From positions 2,786,001-2,850,000 of the forward strand of contig NZ_CP121113.1 of assembly GCF_029581395.1 (NCBI RefSeq): a stretch of 64,000 nucleotides of DNA, read 5' to 3'. The position numbers and the translations under genes were made by a program. Of the stretch, positions 56,319-64,000 are shown piece by piece (position 1 is the first letter of the stretch; each line of letters starts with the position of its first letter). The notes beneath the pieces were generated by a model that saw nothing but the letters and a program-made list of their open reading frames with translations, was not told where the DNA came from and ran no database searches. This stretch comes from Roseinatronobacter sp. S2. Its GTDB lineage: Bacteria; Pseudomonadota; Alphaproteobacteria; Rhodobacterales; Rhodobacteraceae.

Positions 56319-56358
56319 AAAAAACCGCTTCAGGCCAACGCCTTGAGCGGTTTTTTTA
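56319..56358 (+). terminator. Terminator of tRNA-Leu
   Basis: AACCGCTT...AGGC pairs with GCCTTGAGCGGTT (two mismatches) and is followed by a run of seven T residues, ten bases after the tRNA. Confidence 0.85.
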
Positions 56359-56517
56359 ATGCTATGCATCAAGTGCCAACCCTACGATAACACTGCATTC
56401 CCACCGCATATGGTGCTGGTAACGCGCCGCAGGGTTCTGAATGCTGGCACGCCCTGCCTATGGTGGTGCCGCACGCCCGCCCGGCCCGCGAAATTTGCCG
56501 CACCCCAAAAATGCATC

Positions 56518-56537
56518 AGACCGCCCGAAGGCGGCCT
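56518..56537 (-). terminator. Hairpin after the MORN gene
   Basis: Read on the minus strand, AGGCCGCC/GGCGGTCT (one mismatch) with a TTCG loop lies 28 bases after the MORN stop and is followed by gatgcattttt. It is a plausible but weak terminator. Confidence 0.5.
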
Positions 56538-56564
56538 GACTTGTCCGGTGTGCGCGCGAACCGA

Positions 56565-57977
56565 TCACTCGCCGTCGCGCACGGTCATACGACCGTCCTC
56601 CCAGTCACCGGACAATATTTCGCCTGTGGCATAGCGCAAGGTTCCCTGACCATGACGCTGGCCATCACGGAACTCTCCCTCGTATATGTCGCCGGTATCA
56701 TAGGTGGCAATACCCTGCCCCTCGATCCGGCCGGCGGACCATTCCCCCTCATAGCTGAAACCGTCTGCCAGTTCAATCCGGCCCTGCCCGTCGCGCGCCC
56801 CTTCGGAAAAACCGCCGACATACACAGACCCGTCAGGATAGCTCATCTCTCCCTGACCGTGCAATTCGCCGCCTGCGAAACTGCCGCGATAAACACGCCC
56901 GTCTGCAAAGGTTATTTCCCCTTCGCCGTCAGACAGCCCCCGCACAAACTGGCCTTCATATTCTGACCCGTCCGCATAAACCGCGCGCCCTTGGCCGTGG
57001 AACTGCCCGTCGGACCATTCGCCCTCATAGCTGGACCCGTCCGCATAGGTGATCTGGCCCTGCCCGTCCGGCAGACCATTTCGGAACTGCCCTTCATAGA
57101 CCGACCCGTCCGGCTGGGTCAGGCGACCAGTCCCTTCAATGCGGCCCGCAATCCATGTGCCTTCATACAGGTAGCCGTCAGGCCCCGTCAGCCGCCCCTC
57201 GCCGTCGCGCTGGTCATTGACGAACTGCCCTTCAAACACCAGCCCGTCGGCCTGCTCAACCCGCGCGGGGCCGTGGCGCTGGCCGTCACGAAATTCGCCG
57301 GTATGCACATCGCCGTTGGGCTGGGTCAGCACACCTTCGCCTGACAACTGCCCGTCGGCCCAGCTTCCGTCATAAACCAATCCGTCAGGGCGCGTCAGTG
57401 TGCCGGTGCCGTGGCGCAAATCCGCCTGCATGCCGCCCTCATACACCGCGCCATCAGGATAGGTGATGCGCCCCTGCCCCTGACGCTGACCGTCTGCCCA
57501 GTCCCCTTCATAGCGGTAGCCATCGGGGCGGTTCAGAACGCCGGTGCCATGCGGCTGGCCCGCAACAAATGTCCCTTCATAGACAGAGGCATTTGCAAAC
57601 ACGCGGCTGCCCTGCCCGTCAATCGCACCATCCAGCCAGTCCCCTTCATAGGTGGACCCGTCCGCGAATGTCATGCGGCCCGTGCCATGCGGGCGGCCTG
57701 CGCTGAATTCCCCGTCATAGACAGCCCCTGACGGGTAGCGCGCGACACCCTGACCGCTGATTTCACCATCAACCCAGTTGCCGCTATATTCAAACCCGTT
57801 GGGCAGCCGGTAAGTGCCTTGCCCATGCTGCAACCCGTCGCGGAATTCGCCTTCATAGATGCCGCCATCTTCATACTGGCGGGTCATGACCCCATCGACC
57901 TGGGCAATGGCGGGAAGTGCAACGGCCAATACACAGGCAACTGCCAAAGCGGGCACAGTGACCATTCTGAAGGCCAT
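56565..57977 (-). CDS. Exported MORN-repeat protein, 19 units
   Basis: The 470-residue protein starts with a signal peptide (residues about 1-25, ending AIAQ). It then consists almost wholly of 18 complete 23-residue MORN units and one partial unit (residues 35-470), each of the form 'YxDGSxYEGxFxxGxxHGxGxxx'. Units ending HGQG and units ending DGQG or EGQG are mixed. MORN repeats form an extended beta sheet and often bind lipids or serve as scaffolds. With an export signal this one would act in the periplasm or outside. GGGAGAA precedes the start. No enzyme domain is attached. Confidence 0.9.
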   Translation of the reverse strand: MAFRMVTVPALAVACVLAVALPAIAQVDGVMTRQYEDGGIYEGEFRDGLQHGQGTYRLPNGFEYSGNWVDGEISGQGVARYPSGAVYDGEFSAGRPHGTGRMTFADGSTYEGDWLDGAIDGQGSRVFANASVYEGTFVAGQPHGTGVLNRPDGYRYEGDWADGQRQGQGRITYPDGAVYEGGMQADLRHGTGTLTRPDGLVYDGSWADGQLSGEGVLTQPNGDVHTGEFRDGQRHGPARVEQADGLVFEGQFVNDQRDGEGRLTGPDGYLYEGTWIAGRIEGTGRLTQPDGSVYEGQFRNGLPDGQGQITYADGSSYEGEWSDGQFHGQGRAVYADGSEYEGQFVRGLSDGEGEITFADGRVYRGSFAGGELHGQGEMSYPDGSVYVGGFSEGARDGQGRIELADGFSYEGEWSAGRIEGQGIATYDTGDIYEGEFRDGQRHGQGTLRYATGEILSGDWEDGRMTVRDGE

Positions 57978-58122
57978 GACGCATTCTCCCTGTCTGTTCA
58001 TTGTGCGCGAGCCTAGTCAGGGGCATTCAGGCTGGCAAGAGCTTTCCTTTATCCTTGCGCCCCTTTCCTTGGGCGAACAACATGATATGTGATGCCAAAA
58101 TATCAGCTGCCGGGACGATTTC

Positions 58123-59781
58123 ATGACAGACCGCTTTCGCCTGACCCTTGGGCAACTGAACCCGGTGCTTGGGGACATAGCCGGAAATGCCGCGCGCGCG
58201 CAGGACGCGTGGGAACAGGCGCGCGATGCGGGTGCCGATATGCTGGCGCTGCCGGAAATGTTCCTGTCGGGCTACCAGACACAGGATCTGGTGTGGCGTC
58301 CGGCCTTTCAGGCCGATCTGCGCGCCGCGCTGGACAAGCTGGCGCAAGATTGCGCTGATGGCCCGCTGCTGGGAATTGGTGTGCCGCTGATGCAGGACGG
58401 GGCACTGCATAACTGCTGGGTCGTGCTTGGCGGGGGTGCAATCCGCGCCACGCTCCGCAAGCATCATTTGCCCAATACCAGCGTATTCGACGAAAAACGC
58501 CTGTTCGCATCAGGCGACATTTCCGGCCCCTATGTCGCGGGTCCGCTGCGCATTGGCACCCCCATTTGCGAAGATGCATGGTTTGATGACGTGGCCGAGG
58601 CATTGGCGGAATCGGGCGCAGAGTTGTTGCTGGTGCCCAACGGGTCGCCCTATGCGCGGGGGCGTTACGACACACGGCTGGCCCATATGGTGGCGCGCGT
58701 CACCGAAACCGGCCTGCCGCTTGTCTATCTGAACCTTGTGGGCGGGCAGGATGATCAGGTTTTTGACGGGGCCAGTTTTGTGCTGAATCCGGGCGGGAAG
58801 CTGGCGCTGCAACTGCCCGCGCATGAAGAAGCCATTGCCACGCTGGACTTCACCCGCACGGCCGACGGGTGGCGCGCAGAGGCTGGCCTGCGGGCGCATT
58901 TGCCCGACACGCTGGAGCAGGATTACCGCGCGATGATGGTGGGGCTGCGTGATTATCTGGGCAAATCGGGCTTCTCCAAGGTGGTGCTGGGCCTGTCGGG
59001 CGGGGTTGATTCGGCGCTTGTGGCCACCATTGCCGCAGATGCGATAGGCGCTGCGAATGTGCATTGCATCATGCTGCCGTCGGAATACACATCCGCGCAT
59101 TCGCTGGAAGATGCGGCTGCATTGGCGCGCAGCCTTGGGGCGCCGCTGGATGAAGTCGGCATAGAAGGGCCACGCGCCGCACTGACGGACGCGCTTGCGC
59201 CGCTGTTTGCGGGCCGCAGCCCTGATGTGACCGAAGAAAACCTGCAATCGCGCTTGCGCGGCACAATTCTGATGGCAGTGTCCAACAAAACCGGCGCGCT
59301 GTTGTTGACCACCGGCAACAAATCCGAACTGGCTGTGGGATATGCCACGATCTATGGCGACATGAATGGCGGCTATAACCCCATCAAGGATATGTATAAA
59401 TCGCGCGTGTTCGAGATATGCCGCTGGCGCAATGCCAATTTCCGTGACTGGATGCAAGGCCCCGAAGGTCAGGCCATCCCGCCGCGCATTATCGACAAAC
59501 CCCCGTCGGCGGAACTGCGCGAGGACCAGCGCGATGACGACAGCCTGCCGCCCTATGACGAACTGGACGCCATTCTGGAAGGGTTGATCGACAATGATCT
59601 GCCCGTGGCCGAACTGGTGGCGCAGGGGTTTGACCGCGACACTGTCAAGCGCGTGGAGCATCTGATCTATATCTCGGAATGGAAACGGTATCAGTCCGCG
59701 CCCGGACCACGGCTCAGCAACCGCGCGTTGTGGCTGGACAGGCGGTATCCGCTGGTCAATCGCTGGCGCGATGACAGCTAG
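58123..59781 (+). CDS. nadE: Glutamine-dependent NAD+ synthase
   Basis: NadE makes NAD+ from deamido-NAD+, ATP and glutamine. The 552-residue chain has an N-terminal nitrilase-type glutaminase domain (LALPEMFLSGY with the catalytic glutamate, TPICEDAWFDD with the cysteine). The C-terminal synthetase has the P-loop SGGVDS at 292-297, followed by TTGNKSELAVGYATIYGDMNGG. The start at 58123 is 145 bases from the divergent MORN gene. Confidence 0.95.
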   Translation: MTDRFRLTLGQLNPVLGDIAGNAARAQDAWEQARDAGADMLALPEMFLSGYQTQDLVWRPAFQADLRAALDKLAQDCADGPLLGIGVPLMQDGALHNCWVVLGGGAIRATLRKHHLPNTSVFDEKRLFASGDISGPYVAGPLRIGTPICEDAWFDDVAEALAESGAELLLVPNGSPYARGRYDTRLAHMVARVTETGLPLVYLNLVGGQDDQVFDGASFVLNPGGKLALQLPAHEEAIATLDFTRTADGWRAEAGLRAHLPDTLEQDYRAMMVGLRDYLGKSGFSKVVLGLSGGVDSALVATIAADAIGAANVHCIMLPSEYTSAHSLEDAAALARSLGAPLDEVGIEGPRAALTDALAPLFAGRSPDVTEENLQSRLRGTILMAVSNKTGALLLTTGNKSELAVGYATIYGDMNGGYNPIKDMYKSRVFEICRWRNANFRDWMQGPEGQAIPPRIIDKPPSAELREDQRDDDSLPPYDELDAILEGLIDNDLPVAELVAQGFDRDTVKRVEHLIYISEWKRYQSAPGPRLSNRALWLDRRYPLVNRWRDDS

Positions 59782-60022
59782 GCACTTGATAACACAAAGC
59801 CTGCCGCCGTCACGGCGCTGGACCTACCCTGTGTCGTTCACGCAACTGTAGCTTTCCCTTCCCGTGGGCAGGCGATAAAACTTGTCGAAATGGCATCAGG
59901 GTGCAGGTTTTAGACTGTGGAAACTACGCGCCATGGTGTATAGACCCAGCCATGCTGTGACGCGCGGCAAATGCGATAACCTGACACAAGATCAGGCCGG
60001 ATCAAAGGCAAAGAGGGCAGGA

Positions 60023-61036
60023 ATGCAAAGCAGTCGTTTATTTCGGTTTGGTGTGGGTCTGGTTCTGACCATAGGTCTTGCGGCCTGCCTGGATGGCACA
60101 AATGGCAGTCAATCAGGCAGCAGCAGCGCGCCACGCGGGACGTCACAAACCGTCGAACGCGATATCGAAGCGCCCAATGTCTTTTCAAAACGCGATGCAG
60201 GTCTGTGGGACGGTCGTCCGTCCCTTGGCGGTGTCTGGGTCGCCCATCCAGATGTGCGCGACCCCGAACGCGTGATCATCCGCAACACGGAAAACGGGCA
60301 GGAAACCATCGGCGCGCTGTTCCGGCGCGAACGCATGAATCCGGGACCGGTGTTTCAGGTATCCGCCGATGCTGCCGCAGCAGTCACCATGCTGGCCGGT
60401 GCGCCCACGCAGATCGAAGTGATCGCGCTGCGCACAGAAGATGTCCGCGTGGGCGCAGACGGCCCCGATGCGCCGCCCCCGCAAGCCGATGACGAACAAA
60501 CGGCCACAGCCGCCACTGCGGCGCCGACACAAGACCCCGCACGCATGGCGGACACAGCAAGTGCAGCACAGCAAAGCGACGACACCCCCATCGCCCTGCC
60601 CGCTGAAGAAGAGTCCGCGCAGCCGCGTCGCGGGCTGTTCTCGCGCATCTTCTCGCGCGACACACAACCGGACACGCCCGCAGGCGGTGTTGAAACCACC
60701 ACGCTGGATGACGGCGCGCAACCGCCCGCCCAAGCCAGTGTTGCCCCGGCTATGACCCGCGATGCGGCCGCACCGCCCCAGCCGGCACCGCCCCCTTCAA
60801 CGCTGGACCGCCCCTTTATCCAGCTTGGCATTTTCAGTGTCGAAGCAAACGCGCGCCGCGCGCAGGAAATGGCCGGCAATGCCGGACTGTCCGCCCGCGT
60901 TCATGCAGGCAGCACGCAAGGCAACGCCTTCTGGCGGGTTACGGCAGGGCCTGCGGCAACATCACAGGAACGCCAACAGCTACTTGAACAAGTCAAGGCC
61001 TTGGGGTTCAATGACGCCTATGCCGTGCGCCGCTGA
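60023..61036 (+). CDS. SPOR-domain lipoprotein
   Basis: The 337-residue protein has a lipoprotein signal with lipobox LAAC (C22), a long low-complexity A/P/Q-rich middle part (about 150-255), and a C-terminal SPOR domain (about 262-337, FIQLGIFSVEANARRAQEM). SPOR domains bind denuded septal peptidoglycan. The protein resembles RlpA-like or septal SPOR lipoproteins, but the RlpA double-psi barrel is not apparent. The start at 60023 is preferred over an earlier in-frame ATG because it gives the lipoprotein signal directly. It is followed 87 bases on by a D-Ala-D-Ala carboxypeptidase gene, so both act on the cell wall. Confidence 0.88.
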   Translation: MQSSRLFRFGVGLVLTIGLAACLDGTNGSQSGSSSAPRGTSQTVERDIEAPNVFSKRDAGLWDGRPSLGGVWVAHPDVRDPERVIIRNTENGQETIGALFRRERMNPGPVFQVSADAAAAVTMLAGAPTQIEVIALRTEDVRVGADGPDAPPPQADDEQTATAATAAPTQDPARMADTASAAQQSDDTPIALPAEEESAQPRRGLFSRIFSRDTQPDTPAGGVETTTLDDGAQPPAQASVAPAMTRDAAAPPQPAPPPSTLDRPFIQLGIFSVEANARRAQEMAGNAGLSARVHAGSTQGNAFWRVTAGPAATSQERQQLLEQVKALGFNDAYAVRR

Positions 61037-61123
61037 CCGGCACGCGGCGACACCACCACAAAGCCTGCCTTGCACCTGTGCAGACATGGACAAGACAGAT
61101 TGACAGCAAGCGGGAACAACCTG

Positions 61124-62314
61124 ATGCGCAACTTACTTCGCACCCATCTTCTTGGCCTTGCCTGCGCGGGGCTGGGCCTGACCGGCACTGGCACCGGCAT
61201 GCAGGCGCTGGCCCAAACTGTGGCGGGGTTCGAAACCAACGCCACATCAGCCTATGTGCGCGACATGACCACGGGAACCGTGTTGCTGGACAAGGCCGCA
61301 GATGTGCCCCTGCCGCCCGCATCCATGTCAAAACTGATGACATTGCTGATGCTGTTCGAAGCACTGGAAGATGAACGCCTGTCGCTGGACACCACGTTTA
61401 CCGTATCGCAACGCGCCTATCAGATGGGCGGGTCGCGTATGTTTCTGGAACCCACCGACCGCCCCACAGCCGAAGATCTGATCCGCGGGATCGCGGTTCT
61501 GTCGGGCAATGATGCAACTGTCGTCGTGGCCGAAGGGCTGGCAGGCACCGAAGATGCCTTTGCGCAAATGGCCACGCGCCGCGCGCGGGAATTGGGCATG
61601 CGCAACACCACCATCGCCAACGCATCGGGCTGGCCAGACCCCAACCACCTGATGTCCAAGCGCGATCTTGGCATTCTGGCCGAACATCTTATCATGACCT
61701 ATCCGCAATATTACCCTTACCTGTCGGAGCGGGAATTCACCTGGAGCGGGATAACCCAACCCAACCGTGTGCCGCTTCTGAATGCGGGGATCGGGCTGGA
61801 CGGGCTTAAGACCGGCTTCACCTCGGCGGCGGGCTATTCGCTGACCGGATCAGTGCAGCAAGGGGATCGTCGCATCATCTTTGCCTTTGGCGGCCTGGAC
61901 AGCGAACGCGCACGCGTGCAGGAAGCCGAAGCGATCATCAACTGGGCCTTTCGCCAGTTCGCACAAGTGACCATCGCACGCGAAAACGAAGTCATGGCAC
62001 AGGCCCCCGTCTGGCTAGGTGCGGAAGCCACCGTTCCGCTTGTCGTCGCCAAGGAAGCGAATATTCTGGTGCCTGCCATCGGCGCGCGTGATCTGGATGC
62101 GCGCGTTGTCTATGACGGGCCGATCCCTGCACCTGTTGTGGCAGGAACGCAGCTTGGCGAGTTGCTTGTAGACATTCCCGACATGGCACAGATGCGTATT
62201 CCGCTGGTCGCAGGCGCAGATGTGGCCGAAGGCGGGTTCACCGTGCGCGCGCAGGCTGCCGCATCACGGCTGTTCACCAAAATTCGCGGCGCCGGACAAG
62301 AGGCCATGAACTAG
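61124..62314 (+). CDS. D-alanyl-D-alanine carboxypeptidase (PBP5/6 family)
   Basis: This serine enzyme trims the terminal D-Ala of peptidoglycan pentapeptides. The 396-residue protein has a signal peptide (about 1-31), SxxK at S67-K70 (PASMSKL), the SGN motif (VLSGNDA), KTG (LKTGFTS) and a C-terminal PBP5 domain II. An amphipathic C-terminal helix (AASRLFTKI) would anchor it to the membrane. The start at 61124 follows GGGAA. tmk begins two bases after its stop. Confidence 0.93.
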   Translation: MRNLLRTHLLGLACAGLGLTGTGTGMQALAQTVAGFETNATSAYVRDMTTGTVLLDKAADVPLPPASMSKLMTLLMLFEALEDERLSLDTTFTVSQRAYQMGGSRMFLEPTDRPTAEDLIRGIAVLSGNDATVVVAEGLAGTEDAFAQMATRRARELGMRNTTIANASGWPDPNHLMSKRDLGILAEHLIMTYPQYYPYLSEREFTWSGITQPNRVPLLNAGIGLDGLKTGFTSAAGYSLTGSVQQGDRRIIFAFGGLDSERARVQEAEAIINWAFRQFAQVTIARENEVMAQAPVWLGAEATVPLVVAKEANILVPAIGARDLDARVVYDGPIPAPVVAGTQLGELLVDIPDMAQMRIPLVAGADVAEGGFTVRAQAAASRLFTKIRGAGQEAMN

Positions 62315-62316
62315 GC

Positions 62317-62961
62317 ATGCTAAAGCGCCCCGATACCGGCATTTTCCTGACCTTCGAAGGTATTGACGGGTCGGGCAAATCCACGCAGGCCCGCGCTTTG
62401 GCTGCGGCCTTGCAGGCGGGCGGGCGCGACACGGTGCTGACCCGCGAACCGGGCGGGTCAACCGGGGCCGAGGCCATCCGCGCCCTGCTGGTCGAAGGGG
62501 CCGCAGACCGCTGGTCGCCCGAAACCGAAATCCTGCTGTTCAATGCCGCGCGCCGCGATCATCTGGAAAAAACCGTTCTGCCTGCACTGGCGCGCGGGGC
62601 CGTTGTCATTTCGGACCGGTTTGCCGATTCAACCCGCGTGTATCAAGGCGCGGCGCGCGCCAGTCTGCGCCCTTTGGTGGACCAGTTGCATGATCTGGTC
62701 ATAGGCATGGAGCCGGACCTGACCTTCGTGATCGACATGGATGCCAAGATCGCATTGTCACGCGGGCTTGCACGCAATTCCGGCGAGGACAGGTTTGAAG
62801 ATATGGGCGCAACATTTCAGCAAACACTGCGCGCAGGTTTTCTGGAACTGGCCCGCATGTCCCCCGAACGTGTGCAGGTGGTTGACGGTGCCCGCGACAT
62901 GGCCGCCATCAGCGCCGATGTGCTGGCCGCCACGCGGGCCTTCATGGACGCGCGCGCATGA
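62317..62961 (+). CDS. tmk: Thymidylate kinase
   Basis: Tmk phosphorylates dTMP to dTDP. The 214-residue protein has the P-loop EGIDGSGKST (14-23), the TREPGG segment and SDRFADSTRVYQG. The placement dac-tmk-holB is common in this group of bacteria, and the stop overlaps holB by four bases. Confidence 0.95.
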   Translation: MLKRPDTGIFLTFEGIDGSGKSTQARALAAALQAGGRDTVLTREPGGSTGAEAIRALLVEGAADRWSPETEILLFNAARRDHLEKTVLPALARGAVVISDRFADSTRVYQGAARASLRPLVDQLHDLVIGMEPDLTFVIDMDAKIALSRGLARNSGEDRFEDMGATFQQTLRAGFLELARMSPERVQVVDGARDMAAISADVLAATRAFMDARA

Positions 62962-64000
62962 GCGATGCCACCGACCTGCCGCTTCCCGACCAGCTGGAAG
63001 GTGCGCCGCACCCGCGCCAGACGCCCGTTCTGTTTGGCCAACAGGGGGCAGAAAGCGCTTTTTTGCAGGCTTGCAATTCCGGCAGGTTGCATCATGGCTG
63101 GCTGATATGTGGCCCGCGCGGGGTGGGCAAGGCGACGCTGGCGTGGAAAATCGCGCGGTTTCTGCTGGCCAGTTCACTGGACGGGGACAGTATGTCTGCC
63201 GCGCACACGCTGGACATGCCCGAAGATCACCCCACCGTCAGGCGGGTGCGCGCGGGCGCGGATGGCGGTCTTCTGGTCATCCGGCGTGGGCGCGATGACA
63301 AGGGCAATCTGCGCCGCGACATTACCGTGGATGTTATGCGCAAACTGCACGGCTTTTTCGGGCTGTCGGCCACCGACGGCGGGCGGCGCGTGGTGATTGT
63401 GGATGCCGCCGACGACATGAACGCCAACGCGGCCAATGCGCTGCTGAAGGCGCTGGAAGAACCGCCCGCGAATGCCACCCTGCTGCTGGTCGCGCATCAA
63501 CCCTCGCGCCTGCTGCCCACGATCCGGTCGCGCTGCCGCGAATTGCGGCTGCACCCGTTGCAGGGGCAGGACTTGCATTCAGCGCTGGAACAAGCTGGCA
63601 TTTCCGACGCGCCCCCCGCGCTTGCGGAACTGTCCGGCGGGTCGGTGGGGGCTGCAATGTCATTGGCGCAGGGCGGTGGTGCGGAGATATATCAACGGCT
63701 GGTCACGCTGTTTGCAGGACTGCCACGGCTGGACCGGCAAGCGGCCATCGCACTGGCCGAAATGACCGCAGGCAAGGGCAATGACGCACGGTTCGATCTG
63801 CTGCTGACCCTCTATGAGTTGTTTCTGACGCGGCTGGCGCGCGCAGGCATTCTGGGACCTGGGCCGGAAGCGGTGCCGGGCGAAGCGGCCCTTCTGGCCC
63901 GCCTCGCCCCCCATGATGGGGCCGCGCGCGCCTATGCCGGTCTGGCCCAGCGGCTGGGGGCGCGCGCACGGCACGGGCGCGCAGTCAACCTTGACCCTGC
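62958..64000 (+). CDS. holB: DNA polymerase III subunit delta', 3' end outside the window
   Basis: The delta' subunit is part of the clamp loader. The frame is open from the ATG at 62958 to the end of the window, giving at least 347 residues. The Walker-A-like segment GPRGVGKAT is at 52-60, followed by VVIVDAADDMNANAANALLKALEEPP and TIRSRCRE (SRC motif). A four-cysteine zinc module, present in E. coli delta', is not seen between them. The stop lies beyond base 64000. Confidence 0.93.
   Translation, partial: MSDATDLPLPDQLEGAPHPRQTPVLFGQQGAESAFLQACNSGRLHHGWLICGPRGVGKATLAWKIARFLLASSLDGDSMSAAHTLDMPEDHPTVRRVRAGADGGLLVIRRGRDDKGNLRRDITVDVMRKLHGFFGLSATDGGRRVVIVDAADDMNANAANALLKALEEPPANATLLLVAHQPSRLLPTIRSRCRELRLHPLQGQDLHSALEQAGISDAPPALAELSGGSVGAAMSLAQGGGAEIYQRLVTLFAGLPRLDRQAAIALAEMTAGKGNDARFDLLLTLYELFLTRLARAGILGPGPEAVPGEAALLARLAPHDGAARAYAGLAQRLGARARHGRAVNLDP

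Noticed and set aside
56565..57977. DNA-level tandem repeat in the MORN gene as a possible satellite or CRISPR
   Set aside because: The 69-bp periodicity is explained by the 23-residue protein repeat in one reading frame.
58510..59661. Open frame of 383 codons antisense to nadE
   Set aside because: No family features, no ribosome site, and complete overlap with a well-supported gene.

Overview
The window looks like chromosomal DNA of a member of the Rhodobacteraceae (Alphaproteobacteria). The evidence is a GAAC-N7-GAAC SOS box in front of lexA, a DUF1127 gene followed by hairpin RNAs with CCTCCTCCC loops (the ccaF1-CcsR arrangement known from Rhodobacter), a one-domain BLUF photoreceptor, a B12-dependent ribonucleotide reductase, an NDUFA9-type protein, and GC-rich codon use. 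Genus and species cannot be read from the sequence.

Layout. 1-12.1 kb is core metabolism: trpC (cut at the left edge)-moaC-moeA-lexA, prfC and a DksA-like gene, hisF-hisE, two transporters, a CoA-binding protein and nrdJ. 12.4-13.1 kb holds an IS3-type transposase remnant and a DUF3592 membrane protein. 13.4-31.3 kb is a surface-glycan island. It contains pseB, pseC, pseF, pseG and pseI of the CMP-pseudaminic acid pathway. A formyltransferase-like gene sits where the PseH acetyltransferase would be expected. A sulfotransferase, a DUF4910 peptidase-like gene and two related genes of unknown function are interleaved with or border the pse genes. Glycosyltransferase and polysaccharide genes follow. 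Several island genes are clearly A+T-richer than the flanks, which suggests transfer.

31.7-36 kb has a secreted metallopeptidase and a tripartite tricarboxylate transporter operon. 36.2-38.6 kb has an Mrp/ApbC Fe-S carrier, a HIT protein, and the ccaF1 homologue followed by six (not the four described in Rhodobacter sphaeroides) anti-Shine-Dalgarno hairpins, the last being a terminator. 38.6-47.3 kb has a UvrD-like helicase, BLUF protein, lactate dehydrogenase, pyruvate carboxylase and trpA. 47.3-56.3 kb has a CAP lipoprotein, a small secreted protein, hemH, a methyltransferase, a comF-grx-nitrilase-marR group, an ECF sigma/anti-sigma pair with a probable self-regulated promoter, an NDUFA9-like gene and tRNA-Leu(CAG). 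56.5-64 kb has a secreted 19-unit MORN protein, nadE, a SPOR lipoprotein, a D-Ala-D-Ala carboxypeptidase, tmk and holB (cut at the right edge).

Two copies of a roughly 190-bp dispersed repeat lie in opposite orientation after the EamA gene (7.4 kb) and after trpA (47.3 kb). A separate palindromic repeat lies at 54.8 kb. The most interesting items are the six-hairpin CcsR-type array, the acetyltransferase-to-formyltransferase swap in the pse operon, the pair of related unknown proteins around it, and the dispersed repeat.
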